DNA from: Flavobacteriales bacterium
GTDB taxonomy: Bacteria; Bacteroidota; Bacteroidia; Flavobacteriales_F; PHOS-HE28
Reading direction: 5' to 3'
Length of the DNA stretch: 64,000 bases
NCBI GenBank assembly: GCA_016715995.1
Contig: JADJXF010000021.1
Coordinates: 1-64,000 of the forward strand
Position numbers and translations under genes: made by a program. Positions 53,241 through 62,918 of the stretch are shown in pieces (the stretch's first letter is position 1; the number at the start of each line of letters is the position of its first letter). The notes beneath the pieces are model-generated. The model was not told the DNA's origin. It saw only the letters and a list, made by a program, of their open reading frames with translations, and made no database searches.

Positions 53241-54529
53241 AGAACATCACCATCGTCGGCGGTGGCCTTGTCGGGAGCCTGCTGGCCGTGTTCCTGGCCA
53301 AGCGCGGCCACCAGGTGAACGTGTTCGAGCGGCGTCCCGATCCGCGCAAGACGAATGTGTATGCGGGGCGCAGCATCAATCTCGTGGTGAGCCACCGCGG
53401 CTGGACAGCGCTGAAGGCCGCTGGCGTTCACGAGGCCGTGGAGCGCATCGTGGTACCCGTGCATGCGCGCATGACGCACGACCGCGACGGCAAGCTCACG
53501 CGCCTTCCGTACAGCATCGATGAGCGGCCCATCCACAGCGTGTCGCGCGGCGAACTGAACAAGGTGATGCTGAGCGAAGCGGAGCGCTTCCCCAACGTGA
53601 AACTGCATTTCGATCACCGTTGCACCGGTGTTCACCTCGATACCGGCACGTCCATGTTCCACAACGAGGTCACCGGTGAAGCATCAGCGGTACCGGCCGA
53701 TGTCGTCTTCGGCAGCGACGGCGCGCCCAGCGCAGTGCGGCAGGAGTTCATGAAGCTGCGGTTCAACTTCAGCCAGAGCTTCATCGAGCACGACTACAAG
53801 GAGATCGCTTTTCCATCCAAGCCCGATGGCACGCCGCAGATGGACCCGCACTGCTTGCACATCTGGCCGCGCCGCTTTTTCCTCTTCATGCCGCACGAAG
53901 GCGAGTACTGCTTCGGCCAGATCAAGGACGAGCACGATCTCCTGCGCTTCTTCGAGGAGCATTTCCGCGATGCCATCCCCATGCTTCCCGACCTCGCCGA
54001 GCAGTACTTCCGCAACCCGCAGAGCAACCTCGCCATCATCCGCTGCGGGCCTTGGAACCACAAGGACAAAGTGGCGCTGATCGGCGATGCGGCCCACGCC
54101 ATCGTGCCTTTCTATGGCGAGGGCATGAACGCCGGCTACGAGGATTGCAAAGTGCTCAACGAACTGCTCAACCAGCACGGCGACGACAACTGGGGCGTGG
54201 TGCTCGACGCCTACAACAGAGCGCGCAAGCCCAACGGCGACGCCATCGCCGACCTCAGCCTGCGCAACTTCGTGGAGATGCGCGATCTCGTGGCCGATCC
54301 GCGATTCATCCTGCGCAAGAAGATCGAAGGCCGACTGCAAGCCCGCCACCCGGGCAAATGGCTGCCGCTCTACAGCCAAGTGAAGTTCAGCGACATCGAG
54401 TACAAGGACGCGTGGAAGGAAGGCTTGCGCCAGGATCGCATCATGGAGCAGGTGCTTGCCATGCCTGGGATTGAAGAGAAATGGGAGAGTGAGGAGGTGG
54501 AGAGGATGGCCTTGGGGTTGTTGGAGTAG
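53237..54529 (+). CDS. kmo: Kynurenine 3-monooxygenase
   Basis: 430 residues. FAD-binding GGGLVGSLLAVFLAKRGH and FERRPDPR at the N-terminus; second FAD motif VALIGDAAHAIVPFYGEGMN; substrate-site residues NRARKPNGDAIADL. Hydroxylates kynurenine with NADPH. With kynU it yields 3-hydroxyanthranilate, the route to quinolinate and NAD. Tryptophan dioxygenase and 3-hydroxyanthranilate dioxygenase are not in the window. Confidence 0.95.
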   Translation: MKNITIVGGGLVGSLLAVFLAKRGHQVNVFERRPDPRKTNVYAGRSINLVVSHRGWTALKAAGVHEAVERIVVPVHARMTHDRDGKLTRLPYSIDERPIHSVSRGELNKVMLSEAERFPNVKLHFDHRCTGVHLDTGTSMFHNEVTGEASAVPADVVFGSDGAPSAVRQEFMKLRFNFSQSFIEHDYKEIAFPSKPDGTPQMDPHCLHIWPRRFFLFMPHEGEYCFGQIKDEHDLLRFFEEHFRDAIPMLPDLAEQYFRNPQSNLAIIRCGPWNHKDKVALIGDAAHAIVPFYGEGMNAGYEDCKVLNELLNQHGDDNWGVVLDAYNRARKPNGDAIADLSLRNFVEMRDLVADPRFILRKKIEGRLQARHPGKWLPLYSQVKFSDIEYKDAWKEGLRQDRIMEQVLAMPGIEEKWESEEVERMALGLLE

Positions 54530-54549
54530 GGGAGTGATTCCTTTGCACA

Positions 54550-54930
54550 ATGGTCTTCGCGATATCCATGATCGTATTCCTCTTTTCCGGGACGCTGCTT
54601 TCTCTCATGCTCCAGGATGTAGAGATGCAGAAACGCATTTTGCGTCGCTATATGAGACGGCTGGACGAAGATGGTCACCCTGGGAATCCGATCGGGTGGT
54701 GGGCCATGAAGTTCACCCTGTTCGTTCGACCTGCTTGGTTCTTCACTCTATCGAAGAGCGAGGAGCGTCCTGATTTGTACTCTATCCCAGAGCTGGTGGA
54801 TGTCATCGAAAAGATCAAGATGAACTACCGCGTGATAAAATGGGTCTTACTTGTGTTCATGCCGTCAGCAGCGGTCTTCGCTTTGCAGGTCGTACAAATC
54901 GTGAATAGTGCCGTTCCGGATGGTAACTGA
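54550..54930 (+). CDS. Small two-helix membrane protein
   Basis: 126 residues: N-terminal helix MVFAISMIVFLFSGTLLSLM, a cytoplasmic-looking middle (GNPIGWWAMKFTLFVRP) and a C-terminal helix VIKWVLLVFMPSAAVFALQV. No family recognised. Codon use looks less GC-rich than its neighbours, which may reflect transfer. It follows kmo by 20 bases. Confidence 0.5.
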   Translation: MVFAISMIVFLFSGTLLSLMLQDVEMQKRILRRYMRRLDEDGHPGNPIGWWAMKFTLFVRPAWFFTLSKSEERPDLYSIPELVDVIEKIKMNYRVIKWVLLVFMPSAAVFALQVVQIVNSAVPDGN

Positions 54931-55089
54931 TCCTAGTCTGTGCGATCAGTTTGTCTCAATGAATGAGCAGGCCCTGTGCCGCTAGGTTCCACGTCCAAAA
55001 GGGTTTCAAGAAGTGCGTTTATTACTGCCATGAGCAAGCGCGCAATACAGGCCGCGTTCAACAGAGCTGAAGTGGCGCCCATCGCCATT

Positions 55090-55097
55090 TACCTTTG
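55090..55097 (+). promoter_or_regulatory. -7 box of the toxin-antitoxin operon
   Basis: TACCTTTG is a perfect TAnnTTTG box 19 bases before the antitoxin ATG. The preceding 54931-55089 gap contains nothing else I can identify. Confidence 0.5.
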
Positions 55098-55116
55098 ATT
55101 CGCAACCCCCACCGCC

Positions 55117-55371
55117 ATGACCACCGCCGCCCTCAAGAAGAAAATCAAAGCACTTGTCGACAAGGAGACCAGTGAAGGGAAGTTAGCCAAGGCATACAAG
55201 GTGTTGGTCGGACCGCCAGCCGCAGCTTCAGAACCTGAGGAGGCCTATAAGCGGATCAAGCTTGCAGAGGCGGATTTCGCAGCAGGTCGTTTCATGAGCG
55301 GCGACGAGGTGAAGGCGAAACTCAAGACCGCGTTGAAGAAGCGGCGGGCAGCCAAGAAGAAGGCTGCATGA
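55117..55371 (+). CDS. Antitoxin-like protein of a ParE-type module
   Basis: 84 residues, Lys/Ala-rich. The segment AEADFAAGRFMSGDEVKAKL resembles the C-terminal toxin-binding helix of small addiction-module antitoxins, and the ends are strongly basic (KRRAAKKKAA). The stop overlaps the toxin start (ATGA). Antitoxin identity is inferred from order and from the partner. Confidence 0.6.
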   Translation: MTTAALKKKIKALVDKETSEGKLAKAYKVLVGPPAAASEPEEAYKRIKLAEADFAAGRFMSGDEVKAKLKTALKKRRAAKKKAA

Positions 55372-55676
55372 GGCCGCTCGACCTGGAGGTCGCCGAGAGT
55401 GCTTGGGACAGTCTCCATAACCTTACAATCTTCTGGGAGAAGTTCCATTCCGACCAGCGCATCGATGAATTGGTGGATGAGTTGATGGAAGCGGCCGATT
55501 GGCTGCGAACGCATCCTGGAGCAGGGGCTGCGGAGGTGCATATGCGCAAGACCAGGTACTCCTATCGCCGCTGGGTCGTGGGTCATGTGAAGATCGTGTA
55601 CCGGGTGACGCGCACCGCTATCCGGGTTTCCGACATCTTCGATAGCCGCCAGGATCCGAAGAACATGAAGGGTTGA
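55368..55676 (+). CDS. ParE/RelE-superfamily toxin-like protein
   Basis: 102 residues. The C-terminal strand pattern YRRWVVGHVKIVYRVTRTAI then RVSDIFDSRQDPKNM matches the ParE/RelE fold (arginine-rich strand, final D-R-DP). Likely the toxin of the pair, acting on gyrase (ParE) or ribosomes (RelE); the sequence does not settle which. It converges on the outer-membrane gene that ends at 55685. Confidence 0.75.
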   Translation: MRPLDLEVAESAWDSLHNLTIFWEKFHSDQRIDELVDELMEAADWLRTHPGAGAAEVHMRKTRYSYRRWVVGHVKIVYRVTRTAIRVSDIFDSRQDPKNMKG

Positions 55677-55684
55677 ATCATTCT

Positions 55685-57526
55685 TCAATAATACCCCACC
55701 ACATCCGGCCTGGTGAAGGCGTAGTCGGGCGCCTTCAATGTGAAGTCCAGGAAGGAGCCCACCTCGAACACATTGCGGCCAGCATCGGGCATGTAGGGGA
55801 AGAAGCTGAGCGATACCTCGAAGGTGCTCGCCAGCAGGTTCTCGTTGCGCACGAGGATGCCGAGCGCGAAGGCCTGATAGATGCGGCCGCTGAAGACAGG
55901 ATCGGACTCCGAGCCGATGGTGCCCATGCCCCAGACGAGCACGGGCGCGAAACGGAATCCAAGCAGGCTGTAAGGAGCGTATGCCACGGTCTCGAAGGAG
56001 AGCAGCTCCTTATGCGCGCCGCTCACCGACGGACTGCTGAAGCCGTAGAGCTGATTGCCATTTATGTCCAATCGTTCATAGGGCGCCTTGTCGAAGCCAG
56101 CGACGACAGTGCCCCGGATGAATTGCCGCAGGTGCCAGCGCTTGATTGGCACCAGATCGCTGAAATAAAAGAATCCGGAACGCAAAGTGGCATCAACGCC
56201 CGCGCTGTTGCGCCAAAAGGTGCCGTAGGCCGCGAATAGGCTGATGTAGCCCACGTTCTCGAAGTGCCGTCCGCGTGAGGCCTCGATGCTGGTGTACACC
56301 TGGCTGCGCACCCCCTCCACCTTCCGGAAGCCTGCGGTCGCCTTGAGCAGGAAGCCTTCGGGCACATCCTCCATGATGCCGAAGCGGAAGAGGTAGCGCT
56401 CGCGGTAGTACTGGCGCACGCTGAAGCCCGCACCGAGCAACGAGAGCGAGCGCCCGCTGTTGATGCGCAGGCTGTCCTCGGTGAACGATGGCCGCAATGG
56501 GAAGCGCGTTTCGGCATGCCGTACGCCGACGATGATGTTGCTCAGCCGCCCTGGCTCGGTGCCGTCGTTGGCGAGGGCGAAACTGCGACCTGCCCAGGAG
56601 TCCAGGTCCACCACGTTCAACCGCCGCGTACCGATGCGCTCGCCGGTGGAATCCATCACAGGCGTAGCGATCCAGGTCTTGCCTCCGCTGATCCCGCCTG
56701 CCCAGCGTGTGAGCGGTGAGAAGAACGGCCGGTCGAAGCCGAGGGAAAGGCGATCGGTGGTGCTGCTGGTGCTGTAGCGCAGCTCCGAGGTGATGTAGGT
56801 GCCCTCGATATTGTACACGACATGTTTCCCGCTAAGCTCCGGCTCCAGGAAACCGGGACCATAGACGATGGATTGCTGCAATTGCTGGCCCAGCCCGAAC
56901 AGGTTGCGCTCCCTGGCCGTGATGCTCGCGGAGCTGAGGTCGCCTTCGGCCGAGATGTCGATGCTCCACTTGTCCAGAACGAAGACCAGCACATCCACGC
57001 TGTCGGAGCCGCTGCTTGCCGGCACCACGATCACGCGTGCGTCGTTGACAATGGGGCTGGCGCGCAGCAAGCGTTCGGATTCCGCGATCCTGACCGGGTC
57101 CAAGGTGTCCAGCCGGGCCACGAGGAGCAGGTCCTTTACCACATAGTCGCGCGTTCTGCGGTGCAGGTTGTTGCCGCCGCGTTGCAGCCAGGATACCGGA
57201 ACATGCGTGGTATCGTCCACCGAGAAGCCGAACGGATCCCTGACGGTGACCTGCACGCTGCGCACGATCTTACCCGTATGCCGCAAGGCGGGGTTCACCC
57301 GGCGGGGCGGAGTCTTGGGTGCCGGCGGTTTGTGGCCGAAGTCGGGTGCCACGAAGATGGCCTCGTAGATCCATCGCGTCACCTTACGCTTCTGCGAGTA
57401 GTCGTGGATCTTCCGGTAGAGCGCCGTGCTGTCTTCTTGCGCGCGCGCCGAAGTGACAAGCATGAGCACGGTGAGCCCGGCAAGCGTGCAACGGGATACG
57501 GAAGTGCCAATGTGGAAGCTACCCAT
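55685..57526 (-). CDS. Omp85/BamA-like outer-membrane protein
   Basis: 613 residues. N-terminal signal (LAGLTVLMLVTSARAQ). The middle has RSVQVTVRDPFGFSVDD and NDARVIVVPASSGSDSVDV, POTRA-like. The C-terminal half is beta-barrel-like with ARERNLFGLGQQLQQSIVYG, the region that resembles surface-antigen barrels, ending FTRPDVVGYY. Such BamA/TamA relatives insert or translocate outer-membrane proteins; the substrate is unknown. Confidence 0.7.
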   Translation of the reverse strand: MGSFHIGTSVSRCTLAGLTVLMLVTSARAQEDSTALYRKIHDYSQKRKVTRWIYEAIFVAPDFGHKPPAPKTPPRRVNPALRHTGKIVRSVQVTVRDPFGFSVDDTTHVPVSWLQRGGNNLHRRTRDYVVKDLLLVARLDTLDPVRIAESERLLRASPIVNDARVIVVPASSGSDSVDVLVFVLDKWSIDISAEGDLSSASITARERNLFGLGQQLQQSIVYGPGFLEPELSGKHVVYNIEGTYITSELRYSTSSTTDRLSLGFDRPFFSPLTRWAGGISGGKTWIATPVMDSTGERIGTRRLNVVDLDSWAGRSFALANDGTEPGRLSNIIVGVRHAETRFPLRPSFTEDSLRINSGRSLSLLGAGFSVRQYYRERYLFRFGIMEDVPEGFLLKATAGFRKVEGVRSQVYTSIEASRGRHFENVGYISLFAAYGTFWRNSAGVDATLRSGFFYFSDLVPIKRWHLRQFIRGTVVAGFDKAPYERLDINGNQLYGFSSPSVSGAHKELLSFETVAYAPYSLLGFRFAPVLVWGMGTIGSESDPVFSGRIYQAFALGILVRNENLLASTFEVSLSFFPYMPDAGRNVFEVGSFLDFTLKAPDYAFTRPDVVGYY

Positions 57527-57700
57527 TGCTCAGGCACTTCTAAAAGGACAAATGGAGGGGCTCGTCATGCGCGCTAGTGAAGGTAGGCGGGTCTGTGCGC
57601 CTAGCTGCTGAGCACTGTTTGCGGATCGACAAGCCAGGGTTGACACTTTCGCAGCGCATCGAACGTTCCATCGTCAGGCCGGCCGCCACCTTTAACCGCG

Positions 57701-58543
57701 ATGCGCAAGCTGTTCGTCCTTTTCTCATTGCTTTTGCTGCTGGGTGAGTTGAGCGCCCAGCGCATCTTCCAGCGCAAGCGCCCGGACATCATCCCGCTGG
57801 AAGGGCAGGCCAAGCGCCTCGGCTGGTTCGTGGGGCCGGGCGTCACCTGGACCCACACCCGCCTGAAGAACGAGGAAGAGGAGGTCTTCCGCAACGACAG
57901 CGCGCGCTACCTGGCGAGCTACGATCCATCGGGCAAGCTGGGCCTCTACCTAGAAGGGGGCGTGGCCTGGTTCACGCGCGACCCGGTGATTATCGACTAC
58001 CTCGATCTGGGCATCGCCTACAAGAACCTGCGCGGCGCCGAATCGTTCGAGAGCAGCTTGCTGCGTGGTGATTCAACATCGGCCTATTCCGGCGAGGGCG
58101 ATTTCGCGGAGCGCTTCCTCACGCTGGCCTTCAACGCCAACAAGTTCATTCAGACCGGCGACTACCAGTTCGTGCAGCTGAGCCTCGGCGCCAATGCCGA
58201 TTATCGGTTGGGCAGCAGCTATTCCCACACCGGCGACCCAGTGCTGAATCAGCATGCCTTCCCGCCGGACCTCATCGCGCAAATGCATTTCAAGATCGGC
58301 TACGGCTTCAAGCTCACCGGCCGCATGCTCATGATTCCAACGCTCGAAACGCCCGTCTTCAGCGTGGTTCCGGAAGACCAGGGCTTCGGGCAGCTCCAAT
58401 GGTTCAGCAGTCGTTACCGCCCCATCATCCTCAGCGTGCGCTTCCTCTTCCTGCGCGCCCGCAGCGGCTTCGATTGCCCACCGCCCATCAAGCACAAGGG
58501 CGATGTAAAACAGTACAAGCAGGACGGATACCACCCCAAGTAG
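57701..58543 (+). CDS. Secreted, probably outer-membrane beta-barrel protein
   Basis: 280 residues: signal peptide MRKLFVLFSLLLLLGELSAQ, then alternating strands with Gly and aromatic residues (GWFVGPGVTWTHTRLK, GLYLEGGVAWFTRDP, QLSLGANADYRLGS). No named family. Converges with the MBL hydrolase gene. Confidence 0.6.
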   Translation: MRKLFVLFSLLLLLGELSAQRIFQRKRPDIIPLEGQAKRLGWFVGPGVTWTHTRLKNEEEEVFRNDSARYLASYDPSGKLGLYLEGGVAWFTRDPVIIDYLDLGIAYKNLRGAESFESSLLRGDSTSAYSGEGDFAERFLTLAFNANKFIQTGDYQFVQLSLGANADYRLGSSYSHTGDPVLNQHAFPPDLIAQMHFKIGYGFKLTGRMLMIPTLETPVFSVVPEDQGFGQLQWFSSRYRPIILSVRFLFLRARSGFDCPPPIKHKGDVKQYKQDGYHPK

Positions 58544-58586
58544 GCTGGTCTCAGCCCTTGGTGTATGCCGCCGCCGGGCAACTGCG

Positions 58587-59222
58587 TCAACGCAGGAAGG
58601 GATTCTTCATCCGTTCGCGACCGATGGTTGTTTCCGGTCCGTGCCCTGAATACACCGTCACCTCATTGCCCAGCGGGAAGAGCTGCTCGCGGATGCTCCG
58701 CAACAGAGTCTCTGTATCGCCGCCGGGCAGATCGGTGCGGCCGATGCTGTCGCGGAAGAGCACATCGCCGGAAAGCACGAACCGGTGCGTCGCACTGAAC
58801 AGCGCGATATGCCCCGGCGCATGTCCCGGCACGAAGAGCACCCGGAGCTCCTCATCGCCGAGCATGATGCGGTCTCCTTCCCGAATGAATCGCTCCGGTT
58901 CGGGCGATGCTTCACAACGCACGCCGTAGAGTTCGCCTTGCCGGGGCGCCATGCGCAGAAGGGTCAGGTCGTTCTTGTGTAGTTCCGGCAGCAGGCCGAA
59001 GCGTTGGTGGGCCCACGCACAGCCCAGTACATGATCGATGTGCGCATGGGTGAGGACAAGACGCACCGGGGTTAGGGCGTTCTCCGCCAACCAGCCCTCC
59101 AACTGCTGCTCCTCGTCGTGGTTCCAGCAGCCAGGGTCCACCAGGATGGCCTGCGAACCATCGTGGACTACGTAGGTGTTCTCCTGGAAGGGATTGAAGG
59201 TGAATCCGACGACGTTGAGCAT
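58587..59222 (-). CDS. MBL-fold metallo-hydrolase
   Basis: 211 residues of glyoxalase II type: FQENTYVVHDGSQAILVDPG, the metal motif H59-A-H61-I-D63-H64 in LVLTHAHIDHVLG, FVPGHAPGHIALF and LSGDVLFRDSIGRTDLPGGD. Likely hydrolyses a thioester or related substrate. Start at 59222 (MLNVVGFTFNPFQENTY) chosen from the family N-terminus; the longer ORF would start inside the divergent gene's region. Confidence 0.9.
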   Translation of the reverse strand: MLNVVGFTFNPFQENTYVVHDGSQAILVDPGCWNHDEEQQLEGWLAENALTPVRLVLTHAHIDHVLGCAWAHQRFGLLPELHKNDLTLLRMAPRQGELYGVRCEASPEPERFIREGDRIMLGDEELRVLFVPGHAPGHIALFSATHRFVLSGDVLFRDSIGRTDLPGGDTETLLRSIREQLFPLGNEVTVYSGHGPETTIGRERMKNPFLR

Positions 59223-59292
59223 GCTCCGAATTGCCGGAACTTCGCACCACGGGACGCCCGGCAACGGCGGCCAAAGTAGCTACCTTCAACAC

Positions 59293-62200
59293 GTGCCATC
59301 CGCACCACTCGCACGTTCGCTTGCCCTTGCATGCGCCGCTCTGCTGGCGGTGACCGGCCTGCGCGCACAGTTCTATTCCGGCTCCCAGCAGGAGTACGGC
59401 AAGAACCGGGTGCAGTACCAGAGCTTCCTGTGGCAGCAATACCGCTTCCAGAACATGGAGGTCTTCTTCTACAAGGAGGGCCGGGACCTGGCGCGCTACA
59501 CCGCGCAATCCGCGCAGCGGCATTTGGTTGAGTTGGAGCGGGAGTTCGATTTCGCGCTGGATGAGCGGCTGCAGTTCATCGTGTACAATTCACTCACCGA
59601 CTTCCGCCAGAGCAACATCGGGCTGGAGGGCATGACCGGCCAGAACAACATCGGCGGCCTCACCCGCATCGTTGGCACCAAGATCTTCGTGTACTTCGAG
59701 GGCGACCATACACTGCTGGACCAGCAGATCCGTTCGGGCATCGCGCACGTGATCATCGATCAGATGATGTTCGGCGGGAACTGGCGCGAGATGATCCGCA
59801 GCGCCACCTTCCTCACGCTTCCGCCGTGGTACACCGAAGGCATCATCAGCTACCATTCGCGCCCATGGGACGCGGCGCTCACGAACCGTGTGCGCGATGG
59901 CGTGCTCAGCGGCCGGTACGACCGCTTCAACCGCCTTGAGGGCGATCACGCCCGCGATGGCGGCCACATGATCTGGCGGTATGTGGCTGAGGTGTACGGG
60001 CCGGGCGTGATCCCGAACATCCTGTACATGACCCGGGTGAGCCGCAACGCCGAGAGCGGCTTCCTCTTCGTGCTCGGGATTTCGCTGAAGACGCTCACCC
60101 AGGAATGCCTGGATTATTACAAGGGCCGTTTCAATGAGGAGGACCGAAGCCGCATGGATGTAGCGCTGGAGCCCCTGAAGATCAAGACGCGGAAAGCGCG
60201 CGCCTATGCGCAGTTCCAGCAGAGCCCCGATGGCCGCTGGCTCGCTTGGACGAGCAACGAGCTGGGGCAGTACAAGGTGTTCATCATGGAGGTCGCCACC
60301 GGTAAGGTGAAGCGCATCGTGAAGGGCGAGAAGAAGCTGGACCGCATCATCGACCGGAGCTATCCGGTGCTGGCATGGCATCCGAGCAGCAAGGCGCTCA
60401 GTTATGCTTTGGAACGCAAGGGCGAACTATGGCTGCGCACCTGGACCATGGATGATGGCAAGACCACCGAGCGGCCGATCCTCATGCTGGAGAAGGTGCT
60501 CAGTATGGATTACAGCAGCGATGGCCGCAACCTGGTCTTCAGCGGTGTGCGCGATGGCCGCAGCGACCTGTACCTCTTCTATGTGGTAGGCGGCCGACAG
60601 GAGCAGCTCACCGATGATCAATGGGATGACCTGGAGCCCCGTTTCGTGGACGGCGGCCGCCGCATCATCTTCAGCAGCGACCGCACGAACGACACCTTGC
60701 AGACGCACAAGGACGTCGCCCTGATCAACGGCAGCAAGGACATTTACCTGCTCGACCTGGCTACTCGCAGCCAGGTGCTCACGCGGTTGAGCAGCACGCC
60801 CAGGGTCAGCGAGACGCAGCCCTTCCAATGGGACAGCGTCAGCTACGGCTATCTGAACGATGCCGATGGCGTGCGCAACCGGTACCGCGTGCGCTACGAC
60901 AGCACGGTGAGCCACATCGACACCACGATCCACTACCGCTATTTCACCGTGGAGGAACGGCTCACGGACCTCAAGCGGTCCATTCTCGAGCAGGACGTCG
61001 TCAGCGACCGCGGGCGCTACACCCAGTTGATGCTGGAGAAGGGGCGTTATCGCTTCTACACGGGCAGGGTTTCGAGCGATGACCGCACCGGCCGAACCGA
61101 ACAGCGTGATGCGCCGCCGGACAAGCAGGACGCCGCGAATCCCGGTTCGGTGACCGACGACATGAGCCGCGTGGTGAAGGTGGAGCCGCAGCTTCCGCGC
61201 CGGACTGGAACGGATGCGGTGGATGTGCGGCGCTACGTGTTCAGCGATGAACCACCGGGCGGAGCGCCGGTGGCGGACCCCGCTCCCGTCCGAGCCGTGG
61301 CGCCAGCCCAGGCTGCAAGTGACTCCTTGGCGAACCGCCCCTTCGTGTATCCCGAGCAGCGGAACTACAACCTGAATTTCACTGTGGATCAGGTGGTGAC
61401 ACAGGTGGACAACAGCTACAGCAACCAGTTCTATCAGCCCTTCACGGGAGAGGGCGGTTTGAATCCCGGCTTGAGCGGGCTCACGCGCATGGGCATCAGC
61501 GACCTCTTCGAGGACCGCCGCATCGTGGGCGGTTTCCGCCTGGCGCTCGACCTGAACAACAACGACTACCTGGTCACCTACGAGAACCTGACCCATCGGA
61601 TGGATCGGCGCATCTCCTTCCAGCGGCAGGCCTATCAGGGCATCAGCGATTTCGGCGTGGTGAAGGTCCATACGCACAACGCGCGCTATCAGCTGAGCTG
61701 GCCCTTCAACGAGCTGGAGAGCATCCGCGGATCAGTCATGTACCGCAACGACCGCTACGTGCAGCAGAGCATCGACCCCCTCAGCCTGGTGGTGCCCAAT
61801 TTCAACGACCACATGGTGGGCGCGAAGCTCGAGTACGTGTACGACAGCAGTCTTCCGCGCGGATTGAACCTGTGGACCGGATGGAAGATGAAGGTCTTCG
61901 CGGAGTACTACCAGCAGCCCGAGGAAGAGGGCGATATGCAGGTGGTGGGCCTCGACCTGCGCCATTCGCTGAAGGTGCACCGCGAGCTGATCTGGGTGAC
62001 GCGCTTCGCCGGTAGCAGCTCCTTCGGCAGCCGGCGCCTCATCCATTTCCTCGGCGGCGTGGACAACTGGCTCTTCGCGAAGTACGACAACAGCATCCCC
62101 ATCGACTTCACGCAGAACTACTTCTACCAGACCATGGGCGTTCCCATGCGCGGCTTCTTCTACAACGCGCGCAACGGCACCAGCTTCGCCGTGGTCAACA

Positions 62201-62538
62201 CCGAGCTGCGGGTACCCATAGTGCGCTACCTCATCAACCGCCCCATCCGGTCCGATCTCTTCAACCACTTGCAGGTGGCCGCCTTCGCCGACATCGGATC
62301 GGCTTGGACGGGCAGCCATCCGTACGCGGAGGACAATAGCTTCAACCGGATCACCATCGCGCGCAACCCGCTCACCATCACCCTCAACAGCCAGCGCGAG
62401 CCCATCGTGGCCGGTTATGGCTTCGGCCTGCGCACGCGCCTGCTCGGCTACTTCGTCCGGGCCGATTGGGCATGGGGCATCGATGACGGCGTGATCCTGC
62501 CGCAGGTCTTCCACTTCTCGCTGAACCTCGACATCTGA
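59293..62538 (+). CDS. TolB-like beta-propeller fused to an outer-membrane barrel
   Basis: 1081 residues from GTG 59293, which places the signal peptide LARSLALACAALLAVTGLRAQ at the N-terminus (an ATG at 59176 gives no sensible start). A peptidase-like or helical N-terminal region (about 40-290, DFALDERLQFIVYN, PPWYTEGIISYHSRPW); a TolB/PD40 propeller (about 300-560: SPDGRWLAWTSNELGQYKVF, GRRIIFSSDRTNDTL); a linker; and a C-terminal BamA-like barrel (about 740-1080: VPMRGFFYNARNGTSFAVVN, AFADIGSAWTG). Probably an envelope assembly or transport protein; the domain order is unusual. Confidence 0.7.
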   Translation: MPSAPLARSLALACAALLAVTGLRAQFYSGSQQEYGKNRVQYQSFLWQQYRFQNMEVFFYKEGRDLARYTAQSAQRHLVELEREFDFALDERLQFIVYNSLTDFRQSNIGLEGMTGQNNIGGLTRIVGTKIFVYFEGDHTLLDQQIRSGIAHVIIDQMMFGGNWREMIRSATFLTLPPWYTEGIISYHSRPWDAALTNRVRDGVLSGRYDRFNRLEGDHARDGGHMIWRYVAEVYGPGVIPNILYMTRVSRNAESGFLFVLGISLKTLTQECLDYYKGRFNEEDRSRMDVALEPLKIKTRKARAYAQFQQSPDGRWLAWTSNELGQYKVFIMEVATGKVKRIVKGEKKLDRIIDRSYPVLAWHPSSKALSYALERKGELWLRTWTMDDGKTTERPILMLEKVLSMDYSSDGRNLVFSGVRDGRSDLYLFYVVGGRQEQLTDDQWDDLEPRFVDGGRRIIFSSDRTNDTLQTHKDVALINGSKDIYLLDLATRSQVLTRLSSTPRVSETQPFQWDSVSYGYLNDADGVRNRYRVRYDSTVSHIDTTIHYRYFTVEERLTDLKRSILEQDVVSDRGRYTQLMLEKGRYRFYTGRVSSDDRTGRTEQRDAPPDKQDAANPGSVTDDMSRVVKVEPQLPRRTGTDAVDVRRYVFSDEPPGGAPVADPAPVRAVAPAQAASDSLANRPFVYPEQRNYNLNFTVDQVVTQVDNSYSNQFYQPFTGEGGLNPGLSGLTRMGISDLFEDRRIVGGFRLALDLNNNDYLVTYENLTHRMDRRISFQRQAYQGISDFGVVKVHTHNARYQLSWPFNELESIRGSVMYRNDRYVQQSIDPLSLVVPNFNDHMVGAKLEYVYDSSLPRGLNLWTGWKMKVFAEYYQQPEEEGDMQVVGLDLRHSLKVHRELIWVTRFAGSSSFGSRRLIHFLGGVDNWLFAKYDNSIPIDFTQNYFYQTMGVPMRGFFYNARNGTSFAVVNTELRVPIVRYLINRPIRSDLFNHLQVAAFADIGSAWTGSHPYAEDNSFNRITIARNPLTITLNSQREPIVAGYGFGLRTRLLGYFVRADWAWGIDDGVILPQVFHFSLNLDI

Positions 62539-62541
62539 TTG

Positions 62542-62910
62542 ATGGACACACAGACCATCGGACTGCTCATCATCGTCGGTTTGCTGGCCGGCATCCTCAG
62601 TGGTTTCGTGGGCATCGGCGGCGGGCTGCTCATGGTGCCCGCGCTGGTGTGGCTGCTGGGCTACTCCCAGCATCAGGCGCAAGGCACGAGTCTCGCCGTG
62701 CTCATGCTGCCCGTGGTTGCGCTGGCAGTGCGCAACTATTGGAAGGACGGCATGATTGACTGGAAGGTGGTCGGCGTGATCGCCGCGGCCTTCCTTGCGG
62801 GCGGATACCTGGGCAGCAAAGGCGCGCTGGCGCTCCCGGCCGATACGGTGAAACGCGTCTTCGGAGTGATCATGCTCGTAGCGGCCATCAAGCTCATCCT
62901 CGGAAAGTGA
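62542..62910 (+). CDS. Half-size TauE/SafE-family membrane protein
   Basis: 122 residues, three to four helices with one family glycine motif (SGFVGIGGGLLMVPALVWLL). Full proteins have two such repeats; this single-repeat form would need to dimerise. The putative substrate is a small anion. Start ATG at 62542; the preceding TTG is less likely. It follows the propeller gene by 3 bases. Confidence 0.8.
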   Translation: MDTQTIGLLIIVGLLAGILSGFVGIGGGLLMVPALVWLLGYSQHQAQGTSLAVLMLPVVALAVRNYWKDGMIDWKVVGVIAAAFLAGGYLGSKGALALPADTVKRVFGVIMLVAAIKLILGK

Positions 62911-62918
62911 GGTCGGCC

